NCBI GenBank assembly: GCA_023819035.1
Contig: JAMWCL010000008.1
Location: 1-37,786 of the forward strand
DNA: 37,786 nucleotides
DNA from: Candidatus Omnitrophota bacterium
GTDB taxonomy: Bacteria > Omnitrophota > Gorgyraeia > Gygaellales > Profunditerraquicolaceae
Direction of reading: 5' to 3'
Of this stretch, positions 31,904 through 37,786 are shown one piece after another. How positions within the stretch are numbered: position 1 is the first letter of the stretch; each line of letters begins with the position of its first letter. A model generated the notes under the pieces. That model searched no databases. It was not told the DNA's origin and saw only the letters and a program-made list of their open reading frames with translations. The position numbers were made by a program, and so were the translations under genes.

Positions 31904-32618
31904 TGAGCCAGTTCCTCTGTTAGTGCACCTCTCAGAACTGAGAAAGAGGATAATCCATTCTTTAATAGCTATTATTTTATGCAGTATAATTATGTGGCCA
32001 TTTATGAATAAGGTATTAGAATCACTTGCCCGGCCTTTAGGTAAGCTTGTTTTTATCTCCCCTTTTGAAGCCTTCTGGATAAGGATAAAATTATCCTTCT
32101 TTTTAGGCTTAATTTTGAGTTTACCCTTTGTCTTATTTCAAATCTGGAATTTTATTCAGAAAGGACTGTTACCTAGAGAGAAGAGATTCATTCTACCTTT
32201 AACAATTTCTTCTCTTTTTCTTTTTTATCTGGGAGGTCTTTTTGCTTACTTTTTAATTCTACCTGTGGGTATGAAGTTTTTACTTTCTTATGGCTCAGAG
32301 ACATTGGTTCCCATGATTTCTGTATCCAGATATCTCTCTTTTTTACTTTGTCTTGTTTTTTCCTTTGGATTGATCTTTGAATTACCTTTGGTAGTAGGGT
32401 TCTTGACTTCGTTTGGGATATTAAAATCTGATGGTCTTAAAAGAAATAGAAAGGTCGCCATCTTAGGTATATTTATCGCTGCTGCCGCTTTAACTCCTGG
32501 TCCAGATATCTTTTCTCAATTACTTTTGGCAGTTCCCCTTTTAATTTTATATGAGATCGGAATCTTAGTCTCAAAATTTATAGAAAGGAGGAGATGTGGG
32601 AAGAATCGGTCTACCTGA
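31872..32618 (+). CDS. tatC: Sec-independent translocase TatC
   Basis: 248 residues from a TTG at 31872, six membrane helices. The cytosolic signal-binding motif [14 protein letters not shown] near the N-terminus and the [23 protein letters not shown] segment are diagnostic; TatC is the twin-arginine receptor. The start is uncertain: no ATG in frame precedes the conserved motif, and the TTG lies inside tatA with AGGAGGT 11 bases upstream. Serves export of the hydrogenase encoded nearby. Confidence 0.9.
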   Translation: MKKKIKKNSIDEPVPLLVHLSELRKRIIHSLIAIILCSIIMWPFMNKVLESLARPLGKLVFISPFEAFWIRIKLSFFLGLILSLPFVLFQIWNFIQKGLLPREKRFILPLTISSLFLFYLGGLFAYFLILPVGMKFLLSYGSETLVPMISVSRYLSFLLCLVFSFGLIFELPLVVGFLTSFGILKSDGLKRNRKVAILGIFIAAAALTPGPDIFSQLLLAVPLLILYEIGILVSKFIERRRCGKNRST

Positions 32619-32751
32619 ACTTTTGGTAATTTTAGTAATTATTCTTTTACTCTTTGGAGCAAACCGAATACCCCAGATTGCTAGGTCTATTGCAGAAGGA
32701 ATAAAGGAGTTTAAGAAGGCAATCACAGGTAAAGAGAAGAAAGAAAAGTAG
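32596..32751 (+). CDS. Short TatA/TatE-like protein
   Basis: 51 residues from GTG at 32596, preceded by AGGAGG (32586-32591). It has the family layout in miniature: a helix ([16 protein letters not shown]), the hinge motif FGANRIPQIARSIAEG and a short amphipathic helix (IKEFKKAI) with a lysine-rich tail. It overlaps tatC by 23 bases. An ATG at 32594 is in another frame and gives only 11 codons. It could serve as TatE or in the TatB role, since no longer TatB is seen here. Confidence 0.82.
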   Translation: MGRIGLPELLVILVIILLLFGANRIPQIARSIAEGIKEFKKAITGKEKKEK

Positions 32752-32767
32752 ATCCTACAAAAAATCC

Positions 32768-32797
32768 TTGACAAATATTTACTCTGTATTGTAAAAT
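32768..32797 (+). promoter_or_regulatory. sigma70-type promoter of the cheW operon
   Basis: TTGACA (32768-32773), an 18-base spacer and TAAAAT (32792-32797). Only six bases lie between the -10 box and the cheW ATG at 32804, and no Shine-Dalgarno is present, predicting a leaderless mRNA. Confidence 0.65.
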
Positions 32798-32803
32798 ATT
32801 ACT

Positions 32804-33295
32804 ATGCTTGAAGAAAAGAGAGGAGAATATCAGTTAGTAATTTTTAAAATTGGAAAAGAGGAATTTGGTGTAGATATATCTCAGGTAAGAGAGATTGTGA
32901 GATTATTAGATATCACTTACATGCCTAAAGCACCTTCCTTTATCGAAGGTGTGGTTAATTTAAGAGGTCAAATTGTAGCTATTATTGATTTAGCAAAGCG
33001 ATTGGGTATTCCTTCAAATCCCCGTGGAGATTCTACAAGAATCATTGTTATTGAGATTGAAAAGAATACGGTGGGTATGATCGTGGATTCGGTATCAGAG
33101 GTATTGAGAATTCCTTCAGAAAATATTGAGGAGATACCAGCAATTATTCAAACAGAGGTGCCTGAACATTATATCCGGGGTGTGGGAAAACTAAAGGATA
33201 GGCTTTTGGTCTTATTAGATTTAAACCGTGTGCTTAGTGCTGAAGAGGTAACCCGGATTGAGCGGATAAGGAAAGAAGAGGTAGAGGAGGCATAA
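32804..33295 (+). CDS. cheW: Chemotaxis coupling protein CheW
   Basis: 163 residues, one CheW domain over the whole length. Typical blocks are FKIGKEEFGVDISQVREIV, FIEGVVNLRGQIVAIIDLAKRLG and the C-terminal LLVLLDLNRVLS. CheW links receptors to the CheA kinase. It begins a four-gene unit with two periplasmic cytochromes and a haem-containing receptor; no cheA is in the window. The stop overlaps the next start by one base. Confidence 0.94.
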   Translation: MLEEKRGEYQLVIFKIGKEEFGVDISQVREIVRLLDITYMPKAPSFIEGVVNLRGQIVAIIDLAKRLGIPSNPRGDSTRIIVIEIEKNTVGMIVDSVSEVLRIPSENIEEIPAIIQTEVPEHYIRGVGKLKDRLLVLLDLNRVLSAEEVTRIERIRKEEVEEA

Positions 33296-33729
33296 TGAGA
33301 AGAAAAACAGGATTTTTGGTTTTATTTTTGATTCTTTCTACCTTAATATTTGCTCAAGAACAGTCTACTTATGTAGGAGTAGATAAATGTATGCTCTGCC
33401 ATCCCCAAGAATCTCAAGATTATAAGGCAAGAAAGTTTGCCAAGTCCTGGCAAGTCCTACAGATGCGCGAAAAGACAAAAGACCCTGAATGCTTGAAATG
33501 CCATACGACCGGATTTGGAGAACCTTCAGGTTTTGTCTCTGAGGAGCAAACTCCCCATTTAAAATATAAGCAATGCGAGGCCTGTCATGGTCCGGGAAGC
33601 CTGCATGCAAATAATCCTGGAGATCTTAAGTTAAGAGAAGAAATAAAGAAATATGCAGAAAGGCCAGATACTTGTACTAAATGTCATAAGGGTGTTATTG
33701 CCCATCGTGTAGGAGTAAAAGGATTTTAA
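33295..33729 (+). CDS. Tetrahaem c-type cytochrome, c554-like, copy 1
   Basis: 144 residues. Signal peptide about 1-20 (ends IFAQ), then CxxCH sites at residues 32-36, 66-70, 94-98 and 127-131. The YVGxDKCxxCHP start and the [15 protein letters not shown] and [12 protein letters not shown] blocks resemble cytochrome c554/perC-like multihaem proteins with family tendency to electron transfer. It shares an exact 167-bp core with the next gene. Strong AGGAGG upstream (overlapping cheW). It is probably periplasmic and haem-loaded by ResB/CcsA; partner unknown. Confidence 0.87.
   Translation: MRRKTGFLVLFLILSTLIFAQEQSTYVGVDKCMLCHPQESQDYKARKFAKSWQVLQMREKTKDPECLKCHTTGFGEPSGFVSEEQTPHLKYKQCEACHGPGSLHANNPGDLKLREEIKKYAERPDTCTKCHKGVIAHRVGVKGF
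33455..33621 (+). repeat. 167-bp exact repeat in cytochrome copy 1
   Basis: Identical to 33900-34066 (offset 445). It covers codons about 54-109 of the cytochrome, including haem sites 2 and 3. One mismatch occurs at its left edge (33454), after which a further 14 bases agree again; other flanks differ markedly. Confidence 0.88.
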
Positions 33730-33742
33730 GGAGGAAAGATAG

Positions 33743-34165
33743 ATGAAGAAGATTATTTTGTTGGGATTATTTATTTTTATAATCTTAAATAATGGCTTTA
33801 CCCAAGAACGTAAATATGTGGGAATGGATAAATGTAAGGCCTGTCATCCAAAGAATTATGAGGCTTATTCAGAGAGAAAATTTTCCAAGTCCTGGCAAAT
33901 CCTACAGATGCGCGAAAAGACAAAAGACCCTGAATGCTTGAAATGCCATACGACCGGATTTGGAGAACCTTCAGGTTTTGTCTCTGAGGAGCAAACTCCC
34001 CATTTAAAATATAAGCAATGCGAGGCCTGTCATGGTCCGGGAAGCCTGCATGCAAATAATCCTGGAAACCCTGAATATAGAAAGCAGATGGCCCCATATA
34101 AATATGGAGAGGAGAATCCCTGTCTAAAATGCCATGTCTGTATGCGCACACATAGAACAGAATAA
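33743..34165 (+). CDS. Tetrahaem c-type cytochrome, c554-like, copy 2
   Basis: 140 residues. Signal peptide about 1-21 (ends FTQ), CxxCH sites at residues 31-35, 65-69, 93-97 and 127-131. The core from about residue 53 to 108 is identical to copy 1 at DNA level, while the N- and C-terminal parts are clearly diverged but homologous. The C-terminus has an extra Cys (HVCMRTH) not in a CxxCH. Preceded by AAGGAGG. Followed 17 bases later by the receptor gene. Confidence 0.86.
   Translation: MKKIILLGLFIFIILNNGFTQERKYVGMDKCKACHPKNYEAYSERKFSKSWQILQMREKTKDPECLKCHTTGFGEPSGFVSEEQTPHLKYKQCEACHGPGSLHANNPGNPEYRKQMAPYKYGEENPCLKCHVCMRTHRTE
33900..34066 (+). repeat. 167-bp exact repeat in cytochrome copy 2
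   Basis: Second copy of 33455-33621. Synonymous sites are identical across the whole stretch, unlike the flanking parts of the two genes, which fits recent gene conversion. Confidence 0.88.
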
Positions 34166-34182
34166 TTCTAAACAGAGGAAAT

Positions 34183-35874
34183 ATGTTTAGATTTATTGGA
34201 AGGTCATTGGGAATAAAGATATCTTTATGGTTGAGTTTAGTTTTGATCTTTATTTTAACGGTTATTACAATAATGAATGTCTTTTATCAGAATAAGTCTT
34301 TAGTTGAGAGGGAAAGAGATTCTACAAAAAAATTAGTCGATACAATTTTAACGGGAATAAGGTATCCGATGATGACGGGTGACCAGGATGTAATCCAGCT
34401 TCAGTTTGATATGTATAAGAAGTTAAAAGGAATTGAGGTAATCCATCTCTTAGATGACAGAGGGATTGTTAGAAGAAGTACAGATAGAAGTCTTTTGGAG
34501 CAGAAATCTTACGCAGAAGATTTAGAAGCAGCTTTAAAAGAAGGGAAGGAATTTTCGGGAGTTGAGTTTAGAAAGAGGACCCAAACTTGGGTTTTTTCTG
34601 ATACAAGAGCAATCTTAAATGAACAAAAATGCTATTCTTGTCATGGTTCAGAGAAGAAGATTTTAGGGGTTTTGAGATTAGCCATAGATTGGGATCCAGT
34701 TTTAGCTACTCAAAGGGCAACAAGAAATAGGAATATTATCCTTTCATTTTTTAGTTTAGTGCTTATTATGATTTCGATATTCATACTCTTAAGGATTATG
34801 CTTACAAAACCCATAGGTTTGTTTATGGATATAACTAATGAGATTATAAAGACAGCAGACCTTACAAAGAAGGTCCCTATTTATACAAATGACGAGATCG
34901 GAACTTTAGCTGATACCTTTAATAATTTATTATCCTCTCTTCAGAATATAGTTTCTGAGGTCCGTAATTCTGCAGATAAGGTTGCTGCCTCCTCCCAGCA
35001 GATGTCCTCTTCTGCTCAAGAGGTAAATGCCTCTTCCCAGCAGATTTCTTCATCAATCAGTCAAGTTGCAAAAGGTGTAGCTACTCAGGCAGAAAGGGCC
35101 GAAAAAACCTTTGAAGTTATGGAGGAGTCATCGGTCGCCTTAAAACAAGTAATCTCTAATGCCCAGATAGCCAGTAAATCTGTAGAAGAGACATCAAAAC
35201 AATCTGAAGAAGGAAGCCAGCAGGCTAAAGAGGCAATGGAGAAAATAAACAAACTTGTAAGTACAGTATCTGAGACTGTAAAGGTAATTCAAGATCTGGG
35301 TGAGATGTCTCAGAGGATTGGGGAAATTACAGAAACCATAACCTCAATTGCTGATCAAACAAACCTCTTAGCTTTAAATGCAGCCATTGAGGCAGCTAGG
35401 GCAGGTGAAGCTGGCCGCGGTTTTGCAGTAGTTGCAGAAGAAGTAAGAAAATTAGCTGAAGGTTCAGCAGAAGCAGTAAGAAAGATAGGTTCATTAATTA
35501 GATCTATACAGACAGAAACAAACAAAGCAGTTTCTTCGATTGAGGTTTCATCTAAAGAAGTTACAGAAGGCAAGACCCAGGTAGCCAAGATCTTTGAGAT
35601 CTTAGGAAGAATAAATAAAGTAGCTAAAGAATCGTTTTCCCTTACCCAAGAGATAGTTACTACAGGTCAAGAAAGGGTTTCTGAAATCGAAAAGGTAGTA
35701 AGATTCATAAGTGAGATCGCCACAATTGCCAAAGAGGCCGCTTCAGCTATCCAGGAAGTAAATTCGAGCACACAACAACAGGCAGCTTCCATGGAAGAGA
35801 TGTCCTCCTCTGCTCAGGAACTTGCCAGGTTATCTATGGATTTAAAAGAGTTAGTAAGTAAATTTAAATTATAG
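34183..35874 (+). CDS. Methyl-accepting chemotaxis protein with periplasmic haem-c motif
   Basis: 563 residues. Helix 1 (about 12-33), a periplasmic sensor domain of about 150 residues, helix 2 (about 185-206), a HAMP domain (about 207-260) and a cytoplasmic signalling coiled coil. The sensor carries CYSCH at residues 150-154, a c-type haem site, so it is probably a haem PAS-like redox or gas sensor as in Geobacter receptors. The signalling tip ([20 protein letters not shown], then [18 protein letters not shown]) is canonical. No C-terminal CheR-binding pentapeptide is seen. It is the last gene of the cheW-cytochrome unit. Confidence 0.93.
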   Translation: MFRFIGRSLGIKISLWLSLVLIFILTVITIMNVFYQNKSLVERERDSTKKLVDTILTGIRYPMMTGDQDVIQLQFDMYKKLKGIEVIHLLDDRGIVRRSTDRSLLEQKSYAEDLEAALKEGKEFSGVEFRKRTQTWVFSDTRAILNEQKCYSCHGSEKKILGVLRLAIDWDPVLATQRATRNRNIILSFFSLVLIMISIFILLRIMLTKPIGLFMDITNEIIKTADLTKKVPIYTNDEIGTLADTFNNLLSSLQNIVSEVRNSADKVAASSQQMSSSAQEVNASSQQISSSISQVAKGVATQAERAEKTFEVMEESSVALKQVISNAQIASKSVEETSKQSEEGSQQAKEAMEKINKLVSTVSETVKVIQDLGEMSQRIGEITETITSIADQTNLLALNAAIEAARAGEAGRGFAVVAEEVRKLAEGSAEAVRKIGSLIRSIQTETNKAVSSIEVSSKEVTEGKTQVAKIFEILGRINKVAKESFSLTQEIVTTGQERVSEIEKVVRFISEIATIAKEAASAIQEVNSSTQQQAASMEEMSSSAQELARLSMDLKELVSKFKL

Positions 35875-35912
35875 ATACCCTCCTCTTTTTCCTACCAAAA
35901 TGATTTTTTAAA

Positions 35913-35941
35913 TTGAATAAATTGTAATTTAATAGTAAAAT
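35913..35941 (+). promoter_or_regulatory. Promoter of the HEAT-like gene
   Basis: TTGAAT (35913-35918), a 17-base spacer and TAAAAT (35936-35941). Ten bases separate it from the ATG at 35952 and there is no Shine-Dalgarno sequence, so the leader would be only three or four bases. Confidence 0.5.
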
Positions 35942-35951
35942 ATTTAAAAAT

Positions 35952-37786
35952 ATGAATAAAGATGAAGTTTTAATTGATTTTTTGAAAGGTTTACGGGTTG
36001 CTATAAATAACGCTACGGTTTATTTTAAAGAGCACCCTTATTATATAAACTCAGTTAAGGCATTAAAACAAAAGATAGATGCGTTGCATCACTTTATGAG
36101 TCCTATTCAGATAAACGTCACCCCCCAGTCACTTTTTGTCGATGGAAGGTATTGGGAAAAATCAAGTTGGTTTGTTGAGCTTGCCCAGATATTCCATTAC
36201 CGTAAGATTAAAAGCATCTGCATAAATAAGGAAGTCAGTGTAGAGGAGTTAATAGAGTTTTTAACTAAAGTAGCCCTGCCGGCAAGAGAGATTTTAAGAC
36301 AGGGTGGTATTAATAGGCTCTTAAATCAATATCCTCATCCTCATATATTAATTGATGAGCTCGATTATTCTCAACTCTTAACAAGCGAAGGCGAAGAGGT
36401 TAAGGACATCTGGGTATATTTATTTAAAGAGGTGGCAGAAAAAGGGATTGACCATCAAATAAAGGAGTTGGTTGATAATTTTAGAGAGATTATTACAAAG
36501 TTTAAGATTAAGGATTTAATAGAGGATGAGGGGGTAAGAAAGAATCTATATAATTTCCTTTCCTATCTTAATGAAAAGAAAAAGGAAGATTTTATCAGAT
36601 GTATTCAAATACTATTTAGGTATATAGGAAGACATAAGGATTTAACAGATAAAGAGATTAATAAAATGGGATTATTTTTTAAAGATCTAAATGAGAAAGA
36701 GTTTGCCAATTTATTATGGCAGGAGATATTAGATAATGAGGATTTTGATATTCTTACTTTAAATCTATTTATAAAGCTTGCAGGCGAAGAAAAGAATAAA
36801 GAAATCAGCTCTTCCTTAACCCAAGAATTAAGTCAGAAGCAGGGTCTAAGTAAAAATTATGAAACAGGGAAAAGGATCCGGGATCTATTATCTGAACCAA
36901 GGATTAAATTTATTTCCGAAACCTATCAACACGCCCTTCGCTTGATTCTTAAGCATATCTCCTTTGAGGAGAAGATATTCTTCGATCGGGATCTTATAAA
37001 GGCTAACTACCGGCTAATCTTACTCAATCTGTTAAATTTAGAAAAGGATAAGCAAAGAATCGATCTTATATTAGAGAGATTATTAAATGAGTGGACTGAA
37101 ATAAGCAAAGAGAGGGATCTTAGGTATTTAAAAAATCTCTGGGGGGTTCTTAAGAAGATAAAAAATGAAGGATTTGTGGATAGTACTCGCTTCAAGGATT
37201 TAGATAAACGATTCTGTGAATTTATTGAAAATACTGTTTGGGAAGAAAATCTTACACCCGAGTTTATCTATTTTGTAGATTCCTTAGATAAAATATCCTT
37301 TGATATGGATTTTTATCTTGATAAGATATTTGTAAAGAAGATATTAACCCCTTATGGATTAAGGCTATTTTTAAGATTTTTTTCTCAAGATCTAACACGT
37401 TTTTATCAACACTTAGCCCAGAGAAGATATGAGATAGAATTCCTTGGCAGGATAATTGAGACCCTTAAGATGAATGACCTGCCGGTTTCCCTTGAGGTTC
37501 TTAAGTATATATTCTCTATTTCTGATAAGCTTATAAAGGTAGAGGTATTAAAGGCGATGCAGGAGTTAACCCAGATAGATAAAGAGTTCCTCCTTTCCAT
37601 CTTGGATACAAAAGATATCTTTTTAAAAAAGGAAGCCCTGGCTATCTTAATTAAAATTGATCAGATTAAAGATGAAATTATAAAAAGATTTATTAATATT
37701 GCTAGCCCTTTAGGTATAAGAAACAAGATTATCCTCCAAAATTTAGAGATCATTGAGGAATTAAGATTAATCGAGGCAATTGATTA
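35952..37786 (+). CDS. Large HEAT-like alpha-helical protein, partial (right edge)
   Basis: The frame is open from the ATG at 35952 to the last base, giving 611 residues with no stop; the 3' end is outside the window. It lacks a signal peptide and is mostly alpha-helical with many Leu/Ile/Lys/Glu. The N-terminal part (FLKGLRVAINNATVYFKEHP, then a beta segment ending LFVDGRYWE) resembles the N-terminal domain of HEAT-repeat and signalling proteins in Geobacter-like and candidate-phylum bacteria, with the pattern ...NAxxYxxxHP...LxVDG. Helical repeats of about 30-40 residues appear towards the end (EVLKAMQELTQIDKEFLLSI). Function not recognised; it follows a chemoreceptor operon but has its own promoter. 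Confidence 0.65.
   Translation, partial: MNKDEVLIDFLKGLRVAINNATVYFKEHPYYINSVKALKQKIDALHHFMSPIQINVTPQSLFVDGRYWEKSSWFVELAQIFHYRKIKSICINKEVSVEELIEFLTKVALPAREILRQGGINRLLNQYPHPHILIDELDYSQLLTSEGEEVKDIWVYLFKEVAEKGIDHQIKELVDNFREIITKFKIKDLIEDEGVRKNLYNFLSYLNEKKKEDFIRCIQILFRYIGRHKDLTDKEINKMGLFFKDLNEKEFANLLWQEILDNEDFDILTLNLFIKLAGEEKNKEISSSLTQELSQKQGLSKNYETGKRIRDLLSEPRIKFISETYQHALRLILKHISFEEKIFFDRDLIKANYRLILLNLLNLEKDKQRIDLILERLLNEWTEISKERDLRYLKNLWGVLKKIKNEGFVDSTRFKDLDKRFCEFIENTVWEENLTPEFIYFVDSLDKISFDMDFYLDKIFVKKILTPYGLRLFLRFFSQDLTRFYQHLAQRRYEIEFLGRIIETLKMNDLPVSLEVLKYIFSISDKLIKVEVLKAMQELTQIDKEFLLSILDTKDIFLKKEALAILIKIDQIKDEIIKRFINIASPLGIRNKIILQNLEIIEELRLIEAID

Noticed and set aside
1-37786. Long antisense reading frames inside rnf, hem, hyp and hydrogenase genes.
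   Set aside because: They lie opposite well-supported genes, have no ribosome-binding sites and their products show no family motifs.
1-37786. CRISPR arrays, rRNA genes, prophage or integrase genes, toxin-antitoxin pairs.
   Set aside because: No regularly spaced repeats, rRNA-like sequence or related coding motifs were seen; the only mobile trace is the IS256-type fragment at the left edge.

Overview
This is an AT-rich, very gene-dense bacterial chromosome segment of about 37.8 kb. Tat-exported and outer-membrane proteins, lipoprotein-like genes and multihaem c-type cytochromes indicate a diderm. The Rnf complex, the siroheme-dependent haem pathway and a periplasmic uptake-type [NiFe] hydrogenase indicate an anaerobic or microaerophilic, H2-using respiratory organism. 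Gene style and content resemble candidate phyla such as Omnitrophota or relatives of Desulfobacterota and Geobacter. That placement is an inference; nothing in the window fixes the taxon.

Layout. (1) 1-252: 3' end of an IS256/Mutator-type transposase, cut by the window edge. (2) 315-386: tRNA-Thr(CGU), followed 11 bases later by an MFS exporter gene. (3) 1639-6339: a complete Rnf operon in the order C-G-D-E-A-B, with purN attached at its end. (4) 6932-9440, minus strand: an FtsH-like protease with a short periplasmic loop and an overlapping unknown lipoprotein. (5) 9505-21699: one very long operon, from a clear sigma70-type promoter, that encodes almost the whole route from glutamyl-tRNA to haem through siroheme (sirC, hemX-like, hemA, hemC, cobA-hemD fusion, ahbC, hemB, ahbD, ahbA, ahbB, hemL). 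It includes a small tetrahaem cytochrome and ends in the System II cytochrome c assembly pair (resB/ccsA). (6) 21696-26258, minus strand: hypF-hypC-hypD-hypE. (7) 26427-29480, plus strand: hydrogenase small and large subunits, the maturation protease and a HypA lacking its zinc domain. (8) 29561-32751: two identical tatA copies flanking an outer-membrane porin-like gene, then tatC and a short TatA/E-like gene. (9) 32804-35874: cheW, two tandem tetrahaem cytochromes and a methyl-accepting chemotaxis protein with a periplasmic haem-c motif. (10) 35952 to the window end: a large HEAT-like protein of unknown function, open at the right edge.

How it fits together. Haem made by the long operon is attached to c-type cytochromes by ResB/CcsA. 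The hydrogenase is matured by the Hyp proteins and exported by the adjacent Tat system. It has no cytochrome b subunit and no membrane anchor, so it probably passes electrons to soluble periplasmic cytochromes, for which the tetrahaem protein in the haem operon is a good candidate. Rnf couples ferredoxin and NAD to an ion gradient. The cheW-cytochrome-MCP unit looks like a redox-sensing taxis module.

The points most worth a second look are: a HypA with its zinc-binding domain cleanly missing; a hydrogenase small subunit with an Asp in place of a proximal-cluster Cys and a Cys in place of the medial-cluster Pro; a GluTR without its dimerisation domain; the all-in-one siroheme-haem-cytochrome operon; promoters so close to start codons that several mRNAs should be leaderless; a divergent promoter whose two -35 boxes coincide; and two exact internal repeats (tatA, 237 bp; cytochrome core, 167 bp). 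No CRISPR array, rRNA gene or convincing intrinsic terminator was seen.
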